Source: Melampsora larici-populina 98AG31
Lineage: Eukaryota; Basidiomycota; Pucciniomycetes; Pucciniales; Melampsoraceae
Direction: 5' to 3'
Assembly: GCF_000204055.1 (NCBI RefSeq)
Contig: NW_006768784.1
Span: forward strand, 995,580-1,059,579
DNA length: 64,000 nucleotides
Shown: positions 10,982-21,020 of the stretch, one piece after another
Numbering within the stretch: the first letter of the stretch is position 1
Layout of the letters: every line of letters starts with the position of its first letter
Program-made: the position numbers and the translations under genes
The notes under the pieces: model-generated
What the model saw: the letters and a program-made list of their open reading frames with translations, nothing else
Databases searched by the model: none
Told to the model about the DNA's origin: nothing

Positions 10982-12450
10982 ATCAATCCTATGTGATCCT
11001 CTGGGATCACTTGTCTAGATGACTTCTACTCCCAAAAACCAAGTCATTCATGTTAGCTTCTAACCAAGAAAATGTCGACCTGATTCATATTGAAAAGATT
11101 TCCTTGAAAGATGGATCTGATCGTTGAAACTTACAAAATAGATATTCCTAATAAATGTCCAATAAGGCTTTTCCAGTAATAAAGCAATAATTTATCGATA
11201 TACTCAAACGTATGAGATCTTTCACTAGAATAATATCAATCTAGTAAAACAATTAATAAGTTGAAGTTTCAAGAGAAGTCTCCAAACGATTAAAAAAATG
11301 ATTTCCTGGTACTTGAGAGTTAATCAATCCAAATGCACGATGATAACTTGATGGAAAAAGATCGATCAAGTTGGAGAATGATTTAATAGTGATGAAATGA
11401 TTTTTGACAAATTTTCAAGTCTCCAGGACCGACGAGTGTGCCTTCTCGAGAGAATGGTATGTATCTGATAGAATGATGAGAGAGAGGATGACCAATTAGA
11501 TAGAATCAAGAATCCTAAAGGAAACCGATTAGAAAGATAATATCAAAGACAACCGATTGGATCTCTTAGTGAGATATGGATCATGTATGTAGACTATTAG
11601 GATGCCTGCTACAGTTGCAATATTAAGCGATTCTATTACTTTGGAAACCATTAAGCGAGCTTTGGGTTGTGAAGTTGTTACTTGATTAAATCCAGTGAGA
11701 TGTGCTTTGACTAGTAGAGTCATCACATTGGCACGTTGAAAAGGAACATGACTGTCAATGGGACTTTGCTAAACCACCGAGGAAGATCGACCAAGACTTG
11801 ATGAAGCAAATCGATTGTAAGTGATGGATTGGTTGATATCATGTTAAATAGTAAACTTTACCATTTTGTTTCATTCTTCTGGTTGCAATTCTTGCAATTC
11901 GGTGGTAAGCGAAGTCACACATTAACCCTCACAACGTTGTCTCAACATATTTTCTTTGGATCATTAAACCTCTTCGGTTGTTGGCACGAAAACTCAAACC
12001 AAATCACTTCAAAACTCGTTTTCAGAATGTATGCGGGTTAGTCAACAAGTCATTCGGTTAACAGGGTTTAAATCGTAGCTAGTGTTGCTCTCAATCACTT
12101 CTTCGTCACTTATCGTCTAGATATCGAGAGAATTTGACTGAGAAAAAAGAAATCAAGAAGCATTTGTAGAAGACTGAGTGATCCACTTTGTGAATCTCAC
12201 ATGAAACGAAAGACTGGTCTGTGATACAAGTATGTAGCAAACAAAAGTAACCAGATCACTACTAAACAAGGAAGAACATTACGTCTGAAGGGCCAGAGGT
12301 CAAAGAGCATCAGTACGGAAGCCGTGACGCGCCCCTCCGGTCTGAGTAACAACTACTGAGCATACCTTTTTTTACCTTGCAGTGTCGCAAAGCATGGTGT
12401 AAAGTTCAGTTTGTCGAGGACGAGGTTGGTCAATTCAAGTGTCGAATTAC
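10982..12450. other. Upstream region of membrane-protein gene; no clear gene
   Basis: Contains a likely 5'UTR intron of the minus-strand gene: a GTAAGT-type donor near 11130 and an acceptor near 11020 on the minus strand. Pyrimidine-rich minus-strand text lies around 11400-11500. A 65-codon minus frame at 11529-11726 could be an exon but has no family signature. Otherwise nothing seen. Confidence 0.4.
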
Positions 12451-12458
12451 TTATGTAC

Positions 12459-12536
12459 TAAACTCAACAAAGTCCCACGCTGCGTCTCGCACGCGAAGCA
12501 GCGTGCGAGACGCAGCGTGGGACTTTGTTGAGTTTA
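12459..12536. mobile_element. 78-bp perfect foldback MITE with 8-bp target duplication
   Basis: Two exactly complementary 36-bp arms separated by the 6-nt loop GAAGCA. It is flanked by TTATGTAC on both sides (12451-12458, 12537-12544), an 8-bp target duplication. Its outer sequence TAAACTCAACAAAGTCCCAC nearly matches the ends of the 9.93-kb RecQ/DUF6589 element, so it is probably a minimal derivative or relative. It lies about 190 bp upstream of the first secreted-family gene. The duplicated region upstream of the second gene (near 31630) lacks it, giving an approximate empty site. Confidence 0.92.
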
Positions 12537-12653
12537 TTATGTACGTGCGCACGATAATTCTACTTTCTCACCTTCTTCTTAACTCTGGTGGCAAAAGATA
12601 TAAGACACCGTCCTTCTACCACCTGGAAGCTGACTCCACCCACTCGCTATCCA

Positions 12654-12668
12654 CATCATATATACTCC
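12654..12668 (+). promoter_or_regulatory. TATA-like element of secreted-family copy 1
   Basis: CATATATACTCCTGG lies about 65 bp upstream of the ATG at 12729. The same words and surrounding sequence are conserved upstream of copy 2 (about 31787), in a block shared between the two genes. Confidence 0.5.
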
Positions 12669-12728
12669 TGGACCGGTTCCCCTCTTCAACTCCAATCATA
12701 TATATTGAACCACTTGTCATCTCAAGAT

Positions 12729-13575
12729 ATGGAGAACAAAACATTGCTTCTGATTTTTCTTCAAATCTTCCTCATCTTTGGTCAAGCCAAGAGCGAAGAA
12801 CCGATGACCTGCTCGATTTCCAGATATGTTAAACAAACAGGACTCGCGAGCGACTGTTTCTGGTCAGTCATCCATCTGAAGCTGACTAGCCTTCATGATC
12901 TTGATCCCAAAGTGATTGATTTTGTGACGTCTTACTGATTAACATGCTTTGTCGACCGATTTCGAATAGTGCGATCGCTTTCCTGTATGATCCGAGTTTC
13001 CCAGCATGTGCCATTTGCCGTAGTTGTGTAGTGAGTTTGATCATACGTTCATGTGAGGCAACCTGACTTACTCAACCGGACTCTATCAACGTCTCCTTAT
13101 CAGGTCCAGCCACTTGATAGCAAGGAAGTCCCATTTGGAGGTCATACAAAGTATGTATGATTGTATCCGACTGATTTGATGATTCAGTGATTCTTAACAT
13201 TTCCACAAAAAAATCTTTCTGCCTTACAGCAAGCAAGGTCAACCTATACCACCTTCCATCAAGCTAGCCCGAATGAATTCAGCCTATGACGCGGTTTTCC
13301 CGGCCGAAGGATATGATGGCGCCCCCGTTTGTGACCACTATGAAAGACCGGCTGGCTTGGTACGTTTGGATTTTATGCTTGATTTGAAAATAACCTAACA
13401 GCCAATTGATCCAGTCACCAATGTTTCTTTTACATAGCTCCTTGATCCAACTTATGTTCTGCATTCTAATGATATATATCCTACCTTTCTTCTTGGAATA
13501 CAAGCTGGACAGGGTGATGTGGCTATGGCTTGCAATGCTACTCTGGCGGCGCAAGTTTATAAAGAAGCAATGTAA
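12729..13575 (+). CDS. Small secreted cysteine-containing protein, family copy 1 (candidate effector)
   Basis: Exons 12729-12862, 12970-13030, 13104-13150, 13230-13359 and 13438-13575 join in phase to 169 aa. A clear hydrophobic signal peptide (about residues 5-20, LLLIFLQIFLIFG) is followed by a short mature protein. Cysteines sit in MTCSIS, SDCFCAIAF, PACAICRSC, PVCDHY and the C-terminal MACNAT. Exons 2, 3 and 4 (61, 47 and 130 nt) have exactly the same lengths as in the other two well-preserved copies, which strongly supports the model. Unlike copies 2 and 3, exon 1 lacks the propeptide stretch with SARSS and the dibasic FVKRK. Function unknown; secretion and family expansion make a host-interaction role plausible but unproven. 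Confidence 0.85.
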
Positions 13576-14248
13576 TGATCTCAAATCCTACTGGTACAAT
13601 GTGTTTCTTGTAATAATCTTTCATTGATCTTTGGCGTAAGATTGAGATAATCATGGAATCATGTCCAAAGGTTCCCCACCAGTAAAATGTTCTTTTCAAT
13701 CCTCTTGCACTGCTGTCTTTGTTTAGTTTCTTTTCTAAATAGTGAGGTTGCACGTTCAATAAAGTTGAAATGTATATATATACGCGTCGGTGAGATTAGA
13801 AGTAAGAAGTTTATTGATAGCTTGAACGATGTTAATAAAACAAAGTATGTGGAGTTGTCGCTGAGAGATATATCACTACAATATAAACTTTTTCCATGAT
13901 TTTTCACAACCGAACGGCCATATCCTGAGCATATTTCTAGAATAATTTCTGTTGAATCAGTAAAGAGAAATTTATTGAGATACCCGGGATCATAGTGGTA
14001 AGTTCTTTCTGTTGTTTACATAGTTTGAGTCTGACACGCAACTTCAAAGTCACTTCCAACTTTTAACCTTCTTTTCAAGTGAGACTTTAATCCATTGACA
14101 CAAATATGCCTCTTTATTTGGATTTTTCACATCTTTTTTTTCTATCATAGGGGAGCGCCTCCACGCCCCCATTAAGGGCACACCTTTCAAAAATCACAAA
14201 GGAGTGCCCTGGCGCGCGCCAAATCAAAAACCCACACCCCCCATGTGA
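13576..14248. other. 3' flank of copy 1, duplicated at the second copy
   Basis: To about 14110 the sequence is homologous to 32839-33350 behind copy 2 (for example CATGTCCAAAGGTTCCCC and GTTTGAGTCTGACACGCAACTT), so the genes arose by a segmental duplication of at least 1.5 kb. A GC-rich patch with GGCGCGCGCC follows at 14150-14225. No gene seen. Confidence 0.7.
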
Positions 14249-14717
14249 CACTGCACACCTGAGCCACAACACCCACACTATGTACATATGCGCATCCAGC
14301 TGAGTAAATGGGTGACTATCATGTACATATAGTTCTGCTCAGCTATCTGTTTATCTGGATACATGAATTATATGTGATACATTCTGTAATTTTTTCACTT
14401 TGATAAAATTGTCACAAACATTGACTAGATATAACTACCTACTCAGGCAATACTCTTGAAGCAATCTGTCAGTAACAGAAAGGGTGTTACATGAAGTTTG
14501 GTCAATGAAATCACACCAAAACTTTGATTCAGTGTATGTAATCCATTTTCAATACGCTTTTGTCAAACTGAAAAAGTTACAGCATGTATTACATATGTTT
14601 CTCACATCCAGATCAGCAGATAAGTGAGTAGAATAGTATGTACATGATAGTCACCTATTTACTCATCTGGATGCACATATGTACATAGTGTGGATGTTAT
14701 GGCTCAGGTGTGCAGTG
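14249..14717. mobile_element. ~470-bp inverted-repeat element (MITE-like)
   Basis: About 110 bp at each end are inverted copies of each other at roughly 85-90% identity. The left arm begins CACTGCACACCTGAGCCA and the right arm is its reverse complement ending at 14717. No coding potential inside and no convincing target duplication, so the exact limits are uncertain. Confidence 0.75.
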
Positions 14718-15432
14718 ATAGATCTTTTGATGAAAAACTACAATCTTAACCATTTTCCCATTCCCACTTGGGGACAATGTATAATGTTCACAGTGCTGTG
14801 TCATACAGAGCGGCTTGGATCTTGAATATCTCTTGAAGATTTGAAGAATCCTGAAGAGGCCATATTACCTCGTCATCATGTTTGATAAATTTTAATTCAA
14901 GAGATATCATCTATTGAATCTATTGACTTTCTTTCTTCAAATCACTGAACCATCTCTAGTTATTTGAGATGACTGCCATTCAACCGAGTGAGTCTCATAC
15001 ATATCTTAATCTCAACAAATCCAAATGCTGTTGTCTTTGGCAAATATTTAATTTTACAAAGCCATGACCTACTCCTCTTGTCTACCTCAAGAATGTTATT
15101 TAATCACAAATGTGACTTCTGATCCAAAATTGGATAAAAGGTTGTATTTGCTACTTCTTGCCAGAGTTGATCCATGCAATCTTGTGATTAAGCTGGTTCA
15201 GCTTGGACATGCAGAAGTAATGTTGACTGATTAGGCACTGGTAGAAATCAAACCAAGGTGAGTGAAGCCAGTGGTTGTCAATTTTCATGGGTAGATTGGA
15301 CTGCTGTTCATAAACAAGATCCTTTCACTGACTTTTGCCTTGACTGCACCCTTGCTACCTTGAGGATAGATCAATCAGAGCTTAATAGACTATATCTTCT
15401 TGATCTATGAATACAGGAGCAGGTGTGTGCAG
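14718..15432. other. Gene-free repeat-flanked spacer
   Basis: AT-rich DNA between two inverted-repeat elements. No open frame of note and no recognised feature. Confidence 0.45.
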
Positions 15433-15817
15433 TCAGGATGGGGGCGCAAAAAAAATAATGTGCCCAGGCGCGCCACACGCCTAAACATCTCAGAAACAAG
15501 GTGGGCGCTCCCAAAGGCCTGTATGCCTCATAGTGAGAAACTGGGGCTTTCCACGTTTTGACTTTCTTATACAATCCATTTCAAGTTGTTTGATGAATCA
15601 ACTTGAATTAACAATTGACCTTCAAACAATCCATCTTCTACCTCATCAGCAACAAATATGTATTTAAGGTTGGTTAAAATGCATTTCCTGAATTTTTTTC
15701 ACATTTTTTTATGGTTTTTCATTTTTGTGTGGTGGAAGGCCGCGCCTAACGCGCCTGTGTTTCACAAAACGTGCCAGGGCGCGCCTTTTGTTTTAAGGCT
15801 GCGCCCCCATCCTGAGT
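15433..15817. mobile_element. 385-bp MITE with GC-rich ends and 8-bp target duplication
   Basis: Ends are inverted: TCAGGATGGGGGCGCA on the left and its reverse complement on the right. Flanked on both sides by GTGTGCAG (15425-15432, 15818-15825), an 8-bp target duplication. Subterminal GGCGCGCC words give GC-rich tips around an AT-rich centre. No coding potential. A similar GC-rich patch at 14150-14225 may be a related fragment. Confidence 0.85.
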
Positions 15818-16192
15818 GTGCAGATTCATGAGCTCATATGATGAAATTGGGATCTTCTGGTATAATAGCAAAAAGATTGTGTGAAATATTTTTGGAATCA
15901 TTTGGAAATCCCGTTGAAATCCTGTTCCATTCCTAACTCAGTGATATCTGAGTGCTCACTAGTTGTGCTTGATATATAATTGACCCTGGGTGTTGCTTGA
16001 TTCAGGTACTCCATGCCATACAAAAGATGCCAGGATTTAATGCCTGAGAGGTAAATTCAAACTGTTGTGGAATTGATCAGTGTTGTTCCTCTAGGTGATG
16101 AGTTGTTGGGTAGTGGTGGACACGCCCAGGTTACAAATTGGCACAAGATTGCTGGATTGATAGGGAGGAGTAGACCTTGGGGGATCTTGCAA
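15818..16192. other. Gene-free spacer
   Basis: No coding exon, repeat or RNA gene recognised. Confidence 0.4.
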
Positions 16193-16765
16193 TCAAGAGC
16201 AAAGCTTTAGTGTTGATGTTGCCCAATTCCCATATAACAGGTAAGTCTTCACTCTATCTTCCACAGTCAAATTGAAGCCATCCGGACCCCTCAAGAACTC
16301 CATACCACAATCATTCTTTGACTTGGGTAACTGACAATCAAATTCTCTCAGTCTGCTTTGATACAGGCTCAAAAACTTCTCAGACAATACTTGATACTGA
16401 CTCTGGCACACACAAGGGGCAACTCACTTGACTCTAAAACACTTGAGTCACAAGACGGAGTGTCTGTATTGCAATTACATCACTTGTTTCAACACCAATT
16501 GTAAGTCTACTGGTATGTCTATCAACAACTGATCACATAATGACCTCTTGTCCTTACCTCTAGACAGCAAATCTGCTAAGTTGTCTCTTGACTTCACTCT
16601 TTGAGCCACAACATCTGCATGTATAGAAATTAACAGCTTCTGGATTTCTTGCCATTCTCCACTCACAGGCCTATCACTAGATGTCTTTCTTTCCGCTGCA
16701 TCTTGTGATGTTGTGTTATTGGTGAGTACCAAGAACAACTTTCCTCCTACCCTGTTTAGTTGACT
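16193..16765 (-). pseudogene. Retroelement remnant: RNase H-like part and possible recombinase part
   Basis: Two minus-strand frames (16771-16475 and 16411-16193) look like pieces of one decayed retroelement. The first has the RNase H-type ending RVKSRDNLADLLSRG, like the xDNxADxLSRG signature of fungal retroelements. Its acidic TDN position reads TNN. The second contains GNWATSTLKLCS, like the N-terminal helix of a tyrosine recombinase, which would fit a DIRS/YR-type element. Frames are broken and no long terminal repeats were found. It abuts the PLP-protein pseudogene and may have removed its 3' end. Confidence 0.5.
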
Positions 16766-17020
16766 GATCATAATTATTAGATCCTACCCTGGCAATATCA
16801 CTACCCATTTGAATTGCCATAGAAAAATCTGAACTCATTACCATAATAAGTGCCAGAGGTTCAATCCCAATCCTAACCTCTAATAAATTATGAATTTTGA
16901 TTGATTGATCAAAATATTCATTAAAATCTGAATTAGCAAGTAATTCTTCAAAAGAACCAATAGTCATTAATCCAATTAATTTGAGTGATTCACAATCTTG
17001 TTCAAGAAAAATTTGATAAT

Positions 17021-18131
17021 AGTGGTGTACAAACCTACAACCCAACATGAAAACCCATTAAAAAAACCCATGAAAACCCAACTTATTTTGGGTTTTTATG
17101 ACGGGGTTTTTCACATGGGTTGAAATTGACTAAATCTGATCACCCGTTAAAGTTTGTTGAAAAAAAGTCAAGTCCATGACTCCATATCAAACTCAACTAC
17201 CCTTTCCTTATGTTATGATCTCACTAGGGGGTGAGTTTGGCGACGAGGGAGAGGGGTTCCTTCTAGCAATCTGGTTTAGTATTGAGATTGTCGGATGAGA
17301 GAAAAGAGAAGTCTGTACAACTGATTCTAACTAGACTACGCATAATCTCTATCTGTGACATGCGTCCCATCTGTTACTTGTATATCACATGGTTGAGTTA
17401 TAACACCTTACCAACACAAGACATTCAAATCCTTCCACAAAGCAGTCACACACCCTCACCAACTCCCTCTCTTTCACTCTCTGTTCAAAACTCTAAAATT
17501 TCAATTGGCACAAATGCAGCGGGATCTCATTTTGGTTATATGCTGCTTGTCTATCTGATGTATGTAGATTTAAAATGATCTCAAAGATTAAGAAGCTTTC
17601 ATTGGTTTTTGGTTTGGTTCAAAGAAATCAAACAATATTGTTTTATTTCAAAAAAATTGTCTATATTGACTTTTAAGACCTCAAGTGAAGCTTTTAAAAC
17701 TACATCTGTCTCTTGGTCCTTGGTTCGGTTCAACTGTTGCAATGTGAAGAAATCAAACAATATTGTTTTATTTCAAAAAAACTTGTCTAAATTGACTTCT
17801 AAGACCTCAAGCAAAGCTTTCAAAACTACGATATCATTTTGATTAAAGAAACCAAAGGATGCTATCATCAAACAAGCAATTGAGTTGGGAGTTGGGGGAG
17901 GGGTCGAAGTCATGGTTGAGGTGGATGGAAGAAGAGGAGTGTGAAGTAGACTCAAGGTGTGAGCAAGAGATGACAAGAGCCGCCTGTTTAGGATGTGATG
18001 GGGGTTGGGGCATTCAAACCTTTCCAGGGCGACCCTTCAAAAAAACCTGTCAGAAAACCCCCCAAAAAAGTTGGGTTTTCATGGGTTTTTCACATGGGTT
18101 TTTGTGTTGGGTTGTAGGTTTGTACACCGCT
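17021..18131. mobile_element. Non-autonomous, internally deleted derivative of the Harbinger-type element
   Basis: A 1,111-bp element with ends like those at 3014/7706 (AGTGGTGTACAAACC and TTGTACACCGCT) and a 3-bp target duplication AAT (17018-17020, 18132-18134). Parts of its interior align, diverged, with the start of the AT-hook gene, the spacer near 5570 and the region before the right TIR of the 4.7-kb element. The coding body is missing. It sits inside the PLP-protein pseudogene. Confidence 0.88.
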
Positions 18132-18528
18132 AATGAAATCAATTCTGATGTATTCTTTACTGGATCTTCTTCAACTTATATTCCTGCTATGTTAGGTTCA
18201 TTTGAAGTATTGATTTGAATATATATTATTATTATTTTGATTGGATTAGATAAAGCTTGAATTAACTGAGCTCAAGATTTATTCAGTGCGTCAAATTTTT
18301 CAATTGTATCTACTGTTTCTACTGCAAATAGATTTGGGATCCCTGATGAATGATAATCCAAATTTGAGAGTAGATCCGGATTGGTAGGTTTTATAAGTTA
18401 TGAATAAGTTGGGATGAAGAATAATGCTCAGGACAAGCATAAGTCATAAAACAAGCCAATTTTGACTTCTCAACCAATTCCAAAACATAATTTTCACCAA
18501 TATGAAGATGTTTAATCCCTTCATATAA

Positions 18529-19286
18529 GGATTTTACTAAAGGCAGCCCCCCCTTGTGAGGCTTGACCGCCTCCTTTTAGCTGGGGAAAAGAAAGCTGTT
18601 ACTGTATAATACAAACATGGGATGGGATGGGGGTGGTCTGGAGCAGGACCCAGGAATGTCCCTATAGAGGTCTGACAAAACCCGTGTTTCATTTTTTGGG
18701 CTCTACACAACACACCCCTTCATGCCCCAGGTTCCAGAGCACTCCAAAAGATGTGCATGGAGCAGGGCTATCAAAAAAGCCTATTCTTAGGATCTCAACT
18801 TTGCTCACTTGGGCGCAAAAATTTTCCATGCCTCTGAGGCCTGTAACCAATATTTGATTTTAAGGCTGGTTTGACCGTTACATTCAAATAACTCGGGAAC
18901 TATAGGTGCTAGAAGTTTGAAAGCTAGCTACAACAAAAGCCTTTGATCTCATGTACATTTTGCACTACTGTAAGTCTTGTAAATACGACATTTAGTGCCG
19001 AATAACGTTGTCAACAAAATGTTGGATATTTTTGTAACAAGTCTGGCAATCTCATTGCGGTGGAGGTTTCTTGATCTCTCACTCAAATCTCTATTTCCTG
19101 GACTAGTTTGGAGAATACAGGCTCTGCATTCAAGACTACCCGCTTTATTCACTAAAAACTTGCAATCATCTCTAATCAGCTCTCTGGACCGCCCCCTATT
19201 GTGTGATAGGCAATCTTTTGAATTGAAATACAGCATAAAAGGGGGCGGTCAAACCTCACATGGGGGGGCTGCTTTTAGTAAAATCC
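18529..19286. mobile_element. 758-bp MITE with 8-bp target duplication
   Basis: Ends are inverted repeats starting GGATTTTACTAAA, followed by GGCAGCCCCCCC and about 25 more similar bases. TCATATAA flanks both sides (18521-18528, 19287-19294). The flanks rejoin into a reading frame of the PLP-protein pseudogene (GLYE/SLYEG), which independently confirms the boundaries. No coding potential inside. Confidence 0.88.
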
Positions 19287-19294
19287 TCATATAA

Positions 19295-20552
19295 ACCTAC
19301 AATATCTGAAGCAGGCTTTCACCTATTGTTAGGTGATGTCCGGGGTTTGAAATTTTGAATATTTTGGAGATTATGATTGTCCATTTCTTCTTGGATATAC
19401 CAGACCCAAGAAACAATACATTCACTGGATCAAACATTTAATAATCACAAGGAAAATTAAACAAAAAATCAAAATCAAAACTGTATCAAATTTGATCAGA
19501 TAAACCAAAAAAACTTACATCAATGGTGAACTCCCATTCAAATATGTGTGTTGAATAGATTTACTGCCAGCAAAGATACCTCGGATTGGAAACCTGAGGT
19601 ATCCTTGAATCTACATTCCCTTGGACTGTGTGTCCAAGGAATTAATCAGAGGCTTTCTTTGGCCCCAGATATTGCCTTGGATCTATTACTCGGACACACA
19701 GTCAAAGTCTATTGCCATCCAAGGATACCTCAGATTTTACAATCTGAGGCATCTCTGTCAACACCTCAAGTGCTACACAACACAATGGATTTTGACCTGT
19801 TTCCATTGTGTTGCATATTCAGTGCAATATCACACTCCGCAACCACTCCGCAATGAGATTGTTTTTTTTCTATCTCAAGGTTGTGGAGCGGTAGGGCAAA
19901 TATTGCGGGAAATGCACAATATTGCCCTGTTTCCGCAATATTTGCCCTAAATAACTGTCAAAAACCAACCACAATTGCGGTGTGGGTTTCTTGACCCCGG
20001 GTTGTGGTGCTCTGGCACCGCAATGTCTAGCGCTGCTATTGCTGTGCCAAAAAGCACTATACGCAACCACACTGCAAGCACAATATGGTGCGGTGCGCTT
20101 GTGGTATTGTCTCTGTTGGCAGTGATTCCATTTAATAAGGCCAAGCAAAGGGTTCAAGCTTTGAGCCACTGGAGTCCAAGGAATTCCCGGCTTTCCCCGC
20201 CCCCTGTCCCCAAATCCCTAACCCCCTGCTGATCCCCTATCCACGGGGGTTTAATTCCGGGGACGGGGTGAGGGCCTGCTCGCAACCCAAATTCCTGGAC
20301 ATGTTTCCAGGACCGTACAAGGCTGAGGAAGTTTACCCCTTTTGTTCCCAGAAATGTTGGAAACATCTAACATTTTGAGCTGAGGTCGGGGTCCCAAGGA
20401 GGTAAGTTTTCAATGACATGTATCATTGAAAAAGCCATGGCAGCTGTCAAGTGGAGGTCACTTCACCAACCTCAACTCCTCTTTGTCCTTTCCATGCCAT
20501 CCTTCCTTGGATCCTCAGCTTGTGTTCACAATCCCTTGACCATGAAATCATT
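19295..20552. repeat. Cluster of short inverted repeats
   Basis: Noncoding DNA with several hairpins. At 19574-19754 is a ~180-bp inverted-repeat unit with GATACCTC/GAGGTATC words. At 19893-19950 a stem is formed by TAGGGCAAATATTGCGG and its complement. Around 20180-20280 is a G/C-rich patch with runs of C and G. No gene supported. Confidence 0.6.
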
Positions 20553-20561
20553 GGTTTTTGT

Positions 20562-20834
20562 TAAACTTAACAAAGTCCCACGCTCGCGCATCCTCGCGAG
20601 GCGTCGAGCGAGGGACTTACGCCAAAGTTGTACACTTCATAACCTCAGGGTTGAGCATTTTGCAGGGAACAAACTTCATTCCCCTTTATCTTGGACCACA
20701 CCGAGGAATCCGGTATGGTCCAAAGAGAAAAGTTGTGCGCCACGGTAATGCACATGTTGTACATAACTTTTTTCCCGAGGAATTTGTTCCCCTCCGTGAA
20801 AAAATTGTCCTCAAAGTTTTGGGCTTCAGAAATA
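20562..20834 (+). repeat. Left 273-bp TIR of the RecQ/DUF6589 element
   Basis: Starts TAAACTTAACAAAGTCCCAC. The outer 55 bp form an imperfect palindrome centred on CCTCGCGAGG, and a second palindrome (TTGGACCA-type) follows near 20690-20722. Differs from the right TIR at one base (A versus G in GTTGTACACTTC). Confidence 0.93.
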
Positions 20835-21020
20835 TATGTAGGTCAACTGCGGATCTGTATGTTGGTCAAAAAGTAAAAGTCTTGTTCAAAACTTGTCAAA
20901 GAGTAAAGGTCTTTTTGGTCCAACTAAGAGGAGACTTTTGCATTTTGCACACCTCTGCAAAAGTCTCAACTTCTCAAATTTCAATAGATCCATCCTCACT
21001 CAGCTTGTGTTCTTACAATC

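Larger units (their letters stand above)
16766..19330 (-). pseudogene. PLP homeostasis protein (YggS/PROSC, Alr_N family) pseudogene, broken by two transposons
   Basis: Minus-strand pieces line up in order with the YggS/PROSC fold. KPASDIVGLYE (about 19320-19290) is followed by the 758-bp MITE. Then come LYEGIKHLHIGENYVLELVEKS (about 18530-18465), PNLFAVETVDTIEKFD (about 18330) and INTSNEPNIAG (about 18210), then the 1,111-bp Harbinger derivative. After that come GLMTIGSFEELL (about 16970) and MVMSSDFSMAIQMGSDIARVGSN (about 16860-16785). The family keeps GENYVQEL, VETVD, VNTS, GLMTIG and MGMSxDFxxAIxxGS. The live protein binds pyridoxal phosphate and buffers its level. Several in-frame stops (TGA after NKS, TAA after NIAGI) and a frame change show it is dead; a functional copy should exist elsewhere. 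Confidence 0.8.
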
